NCBI GenBank assembly: GCA_008828725.1
Contig: MEHQ01001566.1
Coordinates: 5,001 to 69,000 of the forward strand
Length of the DNA: 64,000 bases
Reading direction: 5' to 3'
From: Saccharina japonica
Lineage: Eukaryota > Sar > Phaeophyceae > Laminariales > Laminariaceae
A model generated the notes under the pieces. That model worked only from the letters and a program-made list of their open reading frames with translations, searched no databases and was not told the origin of the DNA. The position numbers and the translations under genes are program-made. Positions 21,963 to 33,060 of this stretch are shown here, piece after piece. The first letter of the stretch is position 1. Every line of letters starts with the position of its first letter.

Positions 21963-24444
21963 ATCACCCCTGCGAGAGGGTTGGGCTTCGCGACGTGACG
22001 GGAAGTTCTGCCCCACGATACGAGTACTGCTTGTACAGCTTTCTATTTTCTTCTGTCCTTCCGCATGAAGTGCTGCTGTGGGTGCAACATTTTTTTTTCG
22101 GCTTTCGTAGGAGTTCCAACTCTTGGATCCACGGGGAGGGGACGGTGACAATCAGGAGATTCCTCAGAGCCACAAAAAAACAAGCCCGCACGCCCGTTAT
22201 CTACGCAGCCCGCGCGTGTCGCCGCGCCAAAGACAAGGCTATACGCCGAACACTGCCGAGATATCCTGGGTGTATTGTAAAGACGGCCTTCTCCTCCGGA
22301 CGGTCGTTTGTGACTTTTAGATCTCGGCGATCGATCGAATTTCTCTGCATCCTCCATGGCATTCATTGCATCGATCGACTTCGACCGGCACCGGCACCCG
22401 GCACCGACCGCGTACCGATTTTACTTCTTCAGCGGCCGCCTCCGGCCGCCTTACATTTCTCTGGCCTAAGGCCACAGGTGCTCCCTGCCGTAGCCCACCC
22501 CTGCGTTGAACACGGGCTTCACTGTACAACACTCCCAACAACTTCCCCGTCGTCTTGCGTCGAATGGTCGTCTATCGTGACGACGCAGAGAGGATCTACT
22601 ATTATTATTATCTTGCTTGTTGTGCAAGTGTTGTGTTGTGTTTTTTTTTCTGTTTTTCGGCGGCGGCGGTGGCCGTGACGGCGTCGCCGGCACATTTTGT
22701 AAAGCACCATCAGCAGTGTTCCCCGCGACTCGCGTCGCGTCTTCGCAACAAGCCCCAGCAATCGCGTTATTTGAATCTAAAACCAACCGCTGCAGAATCT
22801 TGCACCTATGAAGAACGATGTTGCCCACCCACCCATCCAGCAGGGCGCCCGCCGTGGCGACCCGACCACCGGCTCAACCGTGTACTTTTGTTTGTCCTCT
22901 TTTGTTCGTTTTTTTCTTTGTTTGACCTTGTTTGACCTTGAAACAAAACAAATAAATGTAAAACCAGCGAAAAAAGACAAACAGGGAGGCTGGTTCAAGC
23001 AGGAGGCGCCAAACGTACATAGTAGATTCGCCCACACCACGCATGACGAAGACTACCAATACCTCGCCCGACATAGACGGGGTGTCGAGCCACCGTACGC
23101 AATCTGTAGCGTGGACCGTACAGTCATACGACGAAGCCCACATCTCGATCCAAACAAACACGCATTTTTTCCGTCGTATAGATAGATAGATAGACTGGAT
23201 CTGAAAGCTTTTTTTACTTCCTCATTTTTTTTATACTGAACAAAGTGGAGAATACGTATGACTGAAAAAATGAGTACCGACGTGTGCCGATGATGCTTTC
23301 TTTGCTTGTGCGCGTCGGACTGGCAGAAACTAGATTCCGAGTGCGAATGCTCAACCAGGTAGGTGCGCTCGATGCATACTCCACCATCCAGGAGGACACA
23401 ATCAGCCTTTTGCGGGAGGGCTCGACTCGTTTCAACTACGAGATAACGCAGGACAAAAGCCCATATCCGCCGTTCTTTGCACCGGTAACTTTTCACATTC
23501 GTACCGTTTTCGGCTGATCAGAATGATGATGATGATGAATACCTGGTACGTTTTTGAAACCCTATGAGGAGGCATTCTTCATCTTGTTCCCGGCAGCGCT
23601 TACCGCGTGTAGCCGAAGAAGCCTCACCCACTCCGGCCGGCATCATCGCCGTTATTCCACCAACCGAACGATAGAGTCCCCGCAACGTCCAACTCGCGCG
23701 TGTTGAACGTGAGTATTGGTGTTGCGCGGCCCCGGGCGTCTGGCCGTAACGGTTGACACAAGTATGTAGTGCCTCAGATGTTTCGGACTCGACTTGATTA
23801 GGCGGGTTGCTGCTCCCGCCGCCGGTACGAGCAAACAGCAAGTAAAGTGACCGGGAGTAAGGAAAGTATTCGAGGTTTCGCGCGGCCCGACTGTTCGTGT
23901 ACGTGTGCGGCGAGCCGATGGACATGTCCGTTTCGGTCCGGATCGCGCGCTGTCCTCGCGGTTGCTAGTTGCTTGACGTCGTACGTGTGTCGTCGTTTGG
24001 AGATACGGCCTCTTGTGCCGCCTGTAGGTTCGTCGTTCCAAACCAACTCCAAACCGCAGCGAAGTTCTGCTTGCTTGTTGTGTCCTTTGCAGAACTCGCA
24101 GACAGATCGCAGTCGCAGTGAACGCGGCTCACGTCCACAAAACCGCTGGCTGCGCGGTTCGCCTCTCGATGCCCGCGAAGCCGTCGACGGATCCGCTTCC
24201 AGCGTTGCTACCAGGGTTGACCCCGTGCCGTGCGTCCGCCTGAAACGTCTTTTCCCGAGCAGGTCTTTCCAGAAAAGCCAGAGCAAGAGAGAACGGAAGA
24301 CTCTCCAAATACGAGTCGTAGAACCAGGAAAGCAACCAACTTCTCTTGGAAAGACGGAAACCCGGCACCCGGGAGAGCCAATTCAAGCATGGCGGCCTCC
24401 GCCGCCAACGTCGACAAGCAGTTCTGGAGCTTGGTCTGGCCGCA
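21883..24444 (+). repeat. Inverted repeat, left arm
   Basis: Reverse complement of 25,346-27,895. The arms are about 2,562 and 2,550 bp. Differences noted include at least three substitutions (for example gcGggc versus gcAcgg around the exon ends, and two in the GGCGGG/AATCAAG segment) and several short indels (4 bp near 23,359, an 11-bp class difference near 22,622, and a GATA 4-mer near 22,807). The arms are therefore similar but not identical. Confidence 0.95.
24405..24444 (+). pseudogene. Truncated inverted copy of the WP/GW first exon
   Basis: On the plus strand the left arm repeats the exon start (MAASAANVDKQFWSLVWP) and then stops matching at 24,444, where unrelated sequence follows. 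The copied 5' region and start codon are present, but the module is cut after the WP pair. Confidence 0.7.
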
Positions 24445-24640
24445 CAGCTGCAGGCACACAAGATGCCAGACGATGGCCATGGCGCGCGCTCGCCCAGAGC
24501 CCTGCGTTGGAACTCCACCCCCCCGCGAGGACATCCGCAAGTTGCTTGCCCGCTCGAACAGACGGGCGTCAGCGAGCGAGGCGTCCGCCGACAGTACGGG
24601 CTGGTGCGGCGCAGACCCATGAGGGTTGGACGTTCCTCAC

Positions 24641-25401
24641 CACACACGCGCCCGCGCCGCCGCTGCCACGGCATCGACGTTGGGCGCCATCCCGAAGCTC
24701 GTAGTCCCAGGGTAACCCGGCACCTGCTGGAGGAGCTCGATTACCGCCGAGATACCCTCTAATCGCTCGAGTCGCTCGTCGCCGGCGCTGCCGTCGGCAG
24801 GAAGATTGCGCCGCATGGCCTCCTCGAGGGCCTCGCTGGCCACGCCAGGGGGAGGAGGGAAGAACACGGGGGACGCCGGTGTTTCGGCCTCTGCCGTTGA
24901 TATCGGTGGCGGTCGCGGCGGCGGCGACGACGATGGTGCCGCCGCCGCCGCTGCCGCCGCCGCTGCTGTTGCCGCTACCGCCGCCGCCGCCGCCTTCTCC
25001 TCCGCGACGGCCGGCAATTGCGCCACCGAGTCTCGCCGGCTCCGACCCCGGCTGCGTTCGCCACCGTTTGTTCCCCTGCTGCTGCTGATGTTGTTGCTGT
25101 TGCTGCCGCTGTTGCTGTTGTTGACGCTGCTAGTGGGGGCAGTAGTGTGGATGCTCAAGCTGCTGTCCGTGCTGCTGCTGCTCCTGCTGCTGCTGGCGGC
25201 ACCGGTAGCGGCAACACCATCGGCGCCTTCATCGGAGATGTGGTCTGCGGCAGCACCACCAGTAGTAGTAGCACCGGCTGCCGCCGCCGCTGCTGCTGCT
25301 GCTGGTTGCGGCTGCAGCTCGTAGCGCCAGGCCCCGGCCTTGAGCTGCGGCCAGACCAAGCTCCAGAACTGCTTGTCGACGTTGGCGGCGGAGGCCGCCA
25401 T
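24641..25401 (-). CDS. First exon of WP/GW-module protein (chromatin gene or paralogue)
   Basis: From the ATG at 25,401 (CAAGCATGG context): MAASAANVDKQFWSLVWPQL, then KAGAWRYEL, then Ala, Ser and Gly tracts, then TAEAETPASPVFFPPPPGVA and a helical ERLEGISAVIELLQQVPGY. An in-frame ATG also lies at 25,560. The likely donor at 24,641 (GTGTG|GTGAGG) corresponds to the donor at 21,624 but with two extra bases, leaving phase 2. This is probably the ancestral full-length first exon of the chromatin gene. It is separated from the remaining exons by the inverted left arm. Confidence 0.65.
24649..24901 (+). repeat. 253-bp direct repeat, copy 2
   Basis: Copy of 21,630-21,882, in its apparently native place inside the exon at 25,401-24,641 within the spacer of the inverted repeat. 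Confidence 0.9.
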
Positions 25402-27895
25402 GCTTGAATTGGCTCTCCCGGGTGCCGGGTTTCCGTCTTTCCAAGAGAAGTTGGTTGCTTTCCTGGTTCTACGACTCGTATTTGGAGAGTCTTCCGTTCT
25501 CTCTTGCTCTGGCTTTTCTGGAAAGACCTGCTCGGGAAAAGACGTTTCAGGCGGACGCACGGCACGGGGTCAACCCTGGTAGCAACGCTGGAAGCGGATC
25601 CGTCGACGGCTTCACGGGCATCGAGAGGCGAACCGCGCAGCCAGCGGTTTTGTGGACGTGAGCCGCGTTCACTGCGACTGCGATCTGTCTGCGAGTTCTG
25701 CAAAGGACACAACAAGCAAGCAGAACTTCGCTGCGGTTTGGAGTTGGTTTGGAACGACGAACCTACAGGCGGCACAAGAGGCCGTATCTCCAAACGACGA
25801 CACACGTACGACGTCAAGCAACTAGCAACCGCGAGGACAGCGCGCGATCCGGACCGAAACGGACATGTCCATCGGCTCGCCGCACACGTACACGAACAGT
25901 CGGGCCGCGCGAAACCTCGAATACTTTCCTTACTCCCGGTCACTTTACTTGCTGTTTGCTCGTACCGGCGGCAGGAGCAGCAACCCGCCTAATCAAATCG
26001 AGTCCGAAACATCTGAGGCACTACATACTTGTGTCAACCGTTACGGCCAGACGCCCGGGGCCGCGCAACACCAATACTCACGTTCAACACGCGCGAGTTG
26101 GACGTTGCGGGGACTCTATCGTTCGGTTGGTGGAATAACGGCGATGATGCCGGCCGGAGTGGGTGAGGCTTCTTCGGCTACACGCGGTAAGCGCTGCCGG
26201 GAACAAGATGAAGAATGCCTCCTCATAGGGTTTCAAAAACGTACCAGGTATTCATCATCATCATCATTCTGATCAGCCGAAAACGGTACGAATGTGAAAA
26301 GTTACCGGTGCAAAGAACGGCGGATATGGGCTTTTGTCCTGCGTTATCTCGTAGTTGAAACGAGTCGAGCCCTCCCGCAAAAGGCTGATTGTGTCCTCCT
26401 GGATGGTGGAGTATGCATCGAGCGCACCTGGTTGAGCATTCGCACTCGGAATCTAGTTTCTGCCAGTCCGACGCGCACAAGCAAAGAAAGCATCATCGGC
26501 ACACGTCGGTACTCATTTTTTCAGTCATACGTATTCTCCACTTTGTTCAGTATAAAAAAAATGAGGAAGTAAAAAAAGCTTTCAGATCCAGTCTATCTAT
26601 CTATCTATACGACGGAAAAAATGCGTGTTTGTTTGGATCGAGATGTGGGCTTCGTCGTATGACTGTACGGTCCACGCTACAGATTGCGTACGGTGGCTCG
26701 ACACCCCGTCTATGTCGGGCGAGGTATTGGTAGTCTTCGTCATGCGTGGTGTGGGCGAATCTACTATGTACGTTTGGCGCCTCCTGCTTGAACCAGCCTC
26801 CCTGTTTGTCTTTTTTCGCTGGTTTTACATTTATTTGTTTTGTTTCAAGGTCAAACAAGGTCAAACAAAGAAAAAAACGAACAAAAGAGGACAAACAAAA
26901 GTACACGGTTGAGCCGGTGGTCGGGTCGCCACGGCGGGCGCCCTGCTGGATGGGTGGGTGGGCAACATCGTTCTTCATAGATAGGTGCAAGATTCTGCAG
27001 CGGTTGGTTTTAGATTCAAATAACGCGATTGCTGGGGCTTGTTGCGAAGACGCGACGCGAGTCGCGGGGAACACTGCTGATGATGGTGCTTTACAAAATG
27101 TGCCGGCGACGCCGTCACGGCCACCGCCGCCGCCGAAAAACAGAAAAAAAAACACAACACAACAAGCAAGATAATAATAGTAGATCCTCTCTGCGTCGTC
27201 ACGATAGACGACCATTCGACGCAAGACGACGGGGAAGTTGTTGGGAGTGTTGTACAGTGAAGCCCGTGTTCAACGCAGGGGTGGGCTACGGCAGGGAGCA
27301 CCTGTGGCCTTAGGCCAGAGAAATGTAAGGCGGCCGGAGGCGGCCGCTGAAGAAGTAAAATCGGTACGCGGTCGGTGCCGGGTGCCGGTGCCGGTCGAAG
27401 TCGATCGATGCAATGAATGCCATGGAGGATGCAGAGAAATCGATCGATCGCCGAGATCTAAAAGTCACAAACGACCGTCCGGAGGAGAAGGCCGTCTTTA
27501 CAATACACCCAGGATATCTCGGCAGTGTTCGGCGTATAGCCTTGTCTTTGGCGCGGCGACACGCGCGGGCTGCGTAGATAACGGGCGTGCGGGCTTGTTT
27601 TTTTGTGGCTCTGAGGAATCTCCTGATTGTCACCGTCCCCTCCCCGTGGATCCAAGAGTTGGAACTCCTACGAAAGCCGAAAAAAAAATGTTGCACCCAC
27701 AGCAGCACTTCATGCGGAAGGACAGAAGAAAATAGAAAGCTGTACAAGCAGTACTCGTATCGTGGGGCAGAACTTCCCGTCACGTCGCGAAGCCCAACCC
27801 TCTCGCAGGGGTGATATGGAGCTGGGTCAAGTCAACGTCGCTTCCAGCCAGGGAACTCCGGCGCCCTCGGCGGTGGGCGACGGAAAACGAAGGAG
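25346..27895 (-). repeat. Inverted repeat, right arm
   Basis: Mirror copy of 21,883-24,444. It runs from within the first exon of the chromatin gene (after codon WP), across the shared 5' region, to codon 27 of the plus-strand gene at 27,816. This arm is probably the original, since both genes continue past its ends. Confidence 0.95.
25402..27815. promoter_or_regulatory. Shared 5' region of two divergent genes
   Basis: About 2.4 kb lies between the start codon at 25,401 (minus) and the one at 27,816 (plus). No open frame here has recognisable domains or consistent splice signals. It contains GATA repeats (26,587-26,604), AT-rich parts and a TACCAGGTA motif. Calling it a divergent promoter rests on gene orientation only. 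Upstream non-coding exons could also lie here. Confidence 0.4.
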
Positions 27896-28430
27896 GAGGC
27901 CGACAACCTTTGCGGGTTTCTTGACGAGCGATCGGCAGCTCGACAACCTAATCACAGATAGACAGACCCCACCAGAAGAAGAGCTACCGGGAGAGGAGGC
28001 TGAAAGTGCCGGCACCGGTCAGGAACACGACGATGACCAGGAGACAAACTCTTCCGCTGCCGCCATTTCAGGGCTGGAAGCGGCGACTGCGTCCCAGCAG
28101 CTACATGTTGCGTCGGAGCCGCCGGCAAAGCGGCGCAAGTCGAGTGTCTCCGCGAAGGGACAGAACGGGCCTCCTCCTCAACTAGGCAGGCCGACGAACA
28201 GCGGTGTCGCTCCGTATCCGATCGTGAAGAAGGTGGTGGGCGTGCAGAACGCGACGCGAAAGGCCTTGGAGTGGCTGCAGTACGGTGACTTGTCTCTGTT
28301 GGACCTGGCGCAGAGCCTGCCCAAGCTATCCAAGGCCCGCGTAGAGATTGTGATGGAGGCATTGCGAGCCGCAGGGCTCGTCACGCTCGTGAGGAAGCAC
28401 GCCCCCGATGCGTCGGTGAGAGATCAGTAG
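27816..28430 (+). CDS. Unrecognised 204-residue protein, possible C-terminal winged helix
   Basis: A single open frame from the ATG at 27,816 to the TAG at 28,430. The first ~110 residues are polar and low complexity, with a nuclear-type basic cluster KRRRR and later PPAKRRK. The last ~60 residues (RKALEWLQYGDLSLLDLAQS, then a second helix ending RAAGLVTLVRK) have the helix pattern of a winged-helix or similar DNA-binding fold; this is inference. An in-frame upstream ATG exists at 27,627, but the frame before 27,816 looks non-coding. The first 27 codons are duplicated at 21,962-21,883. I do not recognise the family. Confidence 0.65.
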   Translation: MELGQVNVASSQGTPAPSAVGDGKRRRRPTTFAGFLTSDRQLDNLITDRQTPPEEELPGEEAESAGTGQEHDDDQETNSSAAAISGLEAATASQQLHVASEPPAKRRKSSVSAKGQNGPPPQLGRPTNSGVAPYPIVKKVVGVQNATRKALEWLQYGDLSLLDLAQSLPKLSKARVEIVMEALRAAGLVTLVRKHAPDASVRDQ

Positions 28431-28724
28431 AAAAAGGAAGAGACTTGTAGACTCGTACATAGCTGTTTGCAGGCACAGGCTTGCACCGCCCTTGTTGTGC
28501 GTTGTGTTTAGCATGCCGGGCAGCTATGTAGAACCGCTGTTCGATGATAGACACAGGGGACAGGTAGCACCCCCCTCTAACGAGCGCAGTGCCAGATCTT
28601 CTGTGTTGTCATACGTACCCTCCCACATTATTTGAAAAAGTTCAAAAACATACGAACGAAAGCTTGCTGATCTGGTGTGACACGAACGTACCTCTTCAGT
28701 AGCCTTTACCAAACCACTGAATTA

Positions 28725-28749
28725 TTAGGGTTAGGGTTAGGGTTAGGGT
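28725..28749 (+). repeat. Interstitial telomere-type repeat (TTAGGG)4T
   Basis: Four perfect TTAGGG units plus T, about 300 bp past the stop codon of the 204-residue gene and within 900 bp of the inverted duplication. TTAGGG is the telomere unit reported for brown algae and many other eukaryotes. Confidence 0.95.
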
Positions 28750-29198
28750 CTAAAGTAGTGTTTTCGGCGTTTTTCTAAATTTTCGGTATCATAACACTGG
28801 AACCACACGCGGGCCATAACCAAGTCCCCGATTTCTATACTGTATCCTATATAATAATTCAGAATTGCGGTAAAGGCGACTCTACCTCTTGGTATTCGAA
28901 CGAGGATTGAACGTTGATGTACGTACATATCATGTCAAGGGCGTATTTTCGTGAAAAGCGGTCGTCTTGACCAAGCAAGCGAAGCGTATCATGCCTTGTA
29001 ATCGCACCACCAGCAAGCCCAGCAAGTGCTGAACACAACGATGTCACGGCTGGAAAAAAAACACGCTCAAAATATGTACTCGTACAGCAGTACCGTCATT
29101 AAAGCGGCAAAGCAGAGAGCCACGCATATTTATAGATCCGCCTGCCGCAGTAGGCAGGCCAGGGCAGACGCCTATTATATGATGAGTACTTCACGAAG

Positions 29199-30092
29199 AA
29201 AACCAGCCGAGAAAGCGAGGCGCAGCAAAATTCGACGAAAGTTGACGAGGGAAGAAAGTGCTGAAATCTTCTCGCGATAAAAACCAAGGCAAGAACCGTA
29301 GTGGGGGAGGAGAGAGAGGAGCCTACTTTGTGACCCCGGATCTGAGTTACGACTACGTAGGGAGGGAGAAAAACGGAAGTGCGAAGATAATGAATGGGAT
29401 GGAAAAAGAAGGAAAAAAAAAAAGCGGAAGACTGGTGGGGAGCAGAGGCCACCTACCGCAGATACAGCAGGGAGGGATGCTGTGTCGCCATCGTTGGAGC
29501 GCTCCGACAATGGCATCGGGAGCAGGAAGGAGGAACGTGGTGGTGGTGCTGCGGAAGCTGACCCACTTGAGGTCAGCTTGGCGGAAGAGGGCGATAATGG
29601 GGTTTTTGACTCTCGGATGAGCTCTCGAACACTGCTGCGGAAGGTCTTCGTAGTCAGTCATTTTTGAGTCAACCCAAGATGGCAATTCCTATCCTGAAGG
29701 GGAAAGATAATGTTGACATCTTCTCGAAGCAGCTTTGCGTAGACTCTCATCCTGTTTCGAGAAGATGTCAGCATTCTCTCTCCCCTTCAAGATAGGAATT
29801 GCCATCTTGGGGTGACCCAAAAATGACTGACTACGAAGACCTTCCGCAGTAGTGTTCGAGAGCTCACCTGAGGGTCAAAAACCCCAATCTCGCCCTCTTC
29901 CGCCAAGCTGACCTCCAGTGGAGTCAGCTTCCGCAGCACCACCACTACGTTCCTCCTTCCTGCTCCCGGTGCCATCGTCGGAGCGCTCCAACGATGGCGA
30001 CACAGCATCCCTCCCTGCTGTATCTGCGGTAGGTGGCCTCTGCTCCCCACCGGTCTTCCGCTGCGCCTCACTTTCTCGGCTGGTTTTCAACA
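29199..30092. repeat. Imperfect palindrome with ~330-bp arms
   Basis: The left arm (29,199-29,226 plus 29,423-29,731) is the reverse complement of the right arm (29,757-30,092), around a ~25-bp loop at 29,732-29,756. Landmarks include CCACCTACCGCAGATACAGC against its complement near 30,015-30,045, and GATGGCAATTCCTATC against GATAGGAATTGCCATC. The left arm is interrupted by a ~196-bp insertion. Small indels separate the arms. Confidence 0.9.
29227..29422 (+). mobile_element. A-tailed short element, copy nested in the palindrome
   Basis: A ~196-bp insertion begins AAAATTCGACGAAAGTTGACG and ends GGGATGGAAAAAG followed by an A-run. The uninterrupted right arm of the palindrome shows the empty site (GAGGCGCAGCGGAAGAC). 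Comparison gives an AGC direct repeat on both sides. The same sequence is found at 32,065-32,261 and, reversed and truncated, at 12,961-13,079. A non-autonomous retroposon is the simplest reading, although a 3-bp target repeat is unusually short. Confidence 0.75.
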
Positions 30093-30231
30093 GATTAGCC
30101 ATTATCTCAAGCAGTTCAGCATGGGACGACTTTTGACGCTCCTCTGCGTCTTCGGCTGCTTGTTGTAGACCTTTGAGAGCGAGGCCCTGCTCTGATACTT
30201 CGGCCCTTGGATCATCAAGTTCATCACCCAT
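29875..30231 (-). mobile_element. Gag-like fragment of a possible LTR retrotransposon
   Basis: The ATG at 30,231 opens a 118-residue frame with a helical, coiled-coil-like start (MGDELDDPRAEVSEQGLALK) and a polar Ser/Arg region. It then ends near a one-base difference from the left palindrome arm, where the frame continues further. Just upstream on the same strand is TGGTACCAACGCAG, which resembles a primer-binding site for initiator-Met tRNA. No reverse transcriptase, integrase or clear LTR pair is seen, so this is at most a relic. Confidence 0.35.
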
Positions 30232-31149
30232 GATGAGGCTGCGTTGGTACCAACGCTGTACGTACAGTGTTCGTCAGCTCCAAGCAAGGTAGTCAAGACA
30301 CCCAGACAATCGATGGTTTGATGATTCAAGTCGTTTATTATCTTCTCCCACGAGGTTAGGGACATCAGGAAGTGACAGAGTGCGTCATCACATATGCACC
30401 CAGTCGTCAAGATCCACATATTCATCAACAAATAAAATCCCGAATCGGGATGTAACTGTCAAACTGAAGAGGCATCACGAACAATGTCTACGTATACGTA
30501 TACGTCATACGTAAAAATACTTACATTCTCCTCGCCTGCCTGGCAGGCCCTCCTCGGTGTTTCTTCGCATGTCTGAGCCACTCTCAGCCTAAAAATTCCG
30601 AAGGAGAAAATACTTGATCCGGACATTTCCTCAAAGTTATTCGCTTTCTCCCACTTTGACACCGCCTCCTTCAATTACTTCCCGGACCTTTCCAACCTTT
30701 CTTTGTGTCCTACAGACAGTACACGTTTGTGGCGGCGAGAGCCTTTTTGCCTTTTTCGGTTTAGTGTCCGTACGTGTATCATACCTAGAGCACGGCAACG
30801 CGGGCGAGCGCGGCGCCATCGCGGGTATGGGCGGGCGCTGGCCAGTAGAGGGGGGGTCGGGAGAAGCGCGATCGCCGTTTTCGTGGCTAGGCGTGGCGTG
30901 TCCATCGAGACACGAGGGAAGCACGAAAGCGTTATTTCCGGCTTGCTGCGACCAACACTTCCCTTTTTTTTAATTCGGCCCTCCGGGGGCGGGGGGGGGA
31001 AGCAACCCTAAAATCAAGTGATACGCTGAATGGGGGATCGTTAACATGTATCCTCTCCCCCACGAAGTCCTCGCGATTTCGGTGGAACTTGATCGTATCG
31101 CTTATTCTCTGCCGGCCGTTCGAGGGCCGAATACGTGTCCACACCTCGA

Positions 31150-33060
31150 ATAATGTAGCACTCGGGTAACACTTATCTACGTTACGGTGACTAAACACAG
31201 CGGCTTGGGTAACGTCCTAACATAATGTTAGCAGTGGAGGAGCAACCTCGTAGCCCGGTAAAATAGTAATAGTGTGAATTGCGTATCAGCGAACGTTATA
31301 ACGCATTAACGTTATGTTTCTTCTCGATCTCGGCGGCTCTGGTACGGCAACATGGTGTTACGCCGTGAGCGGTACTTGTACTACTAATAATATCGTAACG
31401 CAATGTTCGGATGTGTACGTTATCAACCTGACATGCACTGCTGTGATCACAATCCGCCAATTCACTAACTTCCTTACATAATGCTACGATGTACGTAGGA
31501 GGTTCTAGGGATAACAACCCAACATTGTGATAGCGTTCAGGGTAGTGTTGTTCGAATGACATCGTAAGGTTATTAGTGTTTTGGAAAACACGATAATCGC
31601 TTTTATTAACGTTATGTTAGGGCGTTATGCCCCCCTGATTCGGATAACGTAACATTTAACGTAAGTTAGGTATGTTACCTTCGGAGCTGGTCGCGATGTA
31701 ACACTTGATGTTGTGATGTTTCTTTAATGCCGATGGGGTGTGTAACATTATGTTAGCATGTTACTCGCATTGACGATCTGACGAACGCTATGTTAGCACA
31801 CGTCGCCATAAAAGACAACTGGACGTAACACCATTAATATATTGCTACGTTACGGTTGGATCTGGCATTGTGTTAACATGATGTTATGTTACCGTTTTGG
31901 CCTCTGATGTGCATGACATGTGTTGCCAGTCTGACGGTTGGATCTGTCATTCCATATTTTACCGCTGCGGACTCTTGGGTACGCCACATGTGTTACCAGT
32001 GTTACACTTTATGGGAGGTTGCGAAGTAGCGTAATGTTCCATTATTTACTGAATTCCAGTACTCAATTCGACGAAAGTTGACGAGGGAAGAAAGTGCTGA
32101 AATCTTCTCGCGATAAAAATGCAAGGCAAGAACCGTAGTGGGAGAGGAGAGAGAAGAGCCTACTTTGTGACCCCGGATTTGAGTTACGACTATTAATAGG
32201 AAGGAGAGAGAAAGGAAGGGCGAAGATAATAAATGGGATGGACAAAAAAAAACAAAAAAAACTCTTTCGCACTCGGGGACACATACAACAATGTCCCCGG
32301 GAGGGGAGGATAATATATTATCCCCGGTAAAAAAAACGCCCTCAAAATTTCAAAACACCCAAACCAGGGGATTTTTAGGAGAGATCCCCGGAAAAAAATG
32401 CCTCCAAAAAATAGGAAACCCCGTCAGTACGTTATCCATCTACTTCGTATAACGCCAGTACGTTATCCATCTATAACGTGTAACAACTAAATCTGCATAC
32501 TCGCGTACGAGCTAACACAGCAGAACATGTTGTTGATGTTTGATTGGGGATGTACGTTATCTGCTAACTTGTGTTACTCCTACTTGTTTTGCATACAAGC
32601 TAACACATTGACATAATGTTGGTGTTTTTCGATCATGTACGTTATTAGTGCTACGATGCCATTATAATTTCGGCTAACATCCTAATGTTATGTAACTCGC
32701 AATGAGCCACAGACTATAACAAAGTAACGTTATGCTGGTGCCAGTACGGAATCTACATAACACGATAACATTGTGTTGCGCAATCGCCCGCCAATGTCGT
32801 AACGCACTACCACTATATTACCACAATATCTTGAAACCAGGTAACTTAGTACGGTAATGTTGATAACAAACCCCGCTAAGAAAACCGCTAAGCCCTAACA
32901 TTGATGTGGAACGTTAAGTGTTGCGTTATCCGAGGTGTGAAATTACCTGACATCAGATGAATTCGGTGCTCGGAAACGTGCAGATAACCTGCTGTTATAA
33001 GGCTTAGATTGGGTAGGTAATTGGTTAACCTTTGACTAATGCCTTAACACTGCTGCGTTG
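31150..33060. repeat. Region dense in TAACATTATGTTA-type palindromic motifs
   Basis: Variants of TAAC(A)TNATGTTA, AACGTTA and TGTTAC occur every few tens of bases (for example near 31,219, 31,300, 31,607, 31,745, 31,873, 32,600 and 32,765). They are not in a regular register, and no open frame exceeds about 90 codons. Positions 32,065-32,420 are a foreign insertion. This may be a decayed satellite or nested palindromic elements. Confidence 0.55.
32065..32261 (+). mobile_element. A-tailed short element, second copy
   Basis: Matches 29,227-29,422 from ATTCGACGAAAGTTGACGAG through GAACCGTAGTGGG, CTACTTTGTGACCCCGGAT and AATGGGATGG to an A-rich tail. Identity is about 90% by eye. It interrupts the TAACATTATGTTA-rich region. 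Confidence 0.8.

Noticed and set aside
23847..24704. Plus-strand 285-codon frame in the left inverted-repeat arm, mirrored at 25,155-25,943
   Set aside because: It covers the shared 5' region in an inconsistent frame relative to the WP/GW exon start and has no recognisable domain; the mirrored copy confirms only the repeat, not coding.
30614..31011. Plus-strand frames of 100-119 codons
   Set aside because: Overlapping frames in three registers with no splice, start or domain support.
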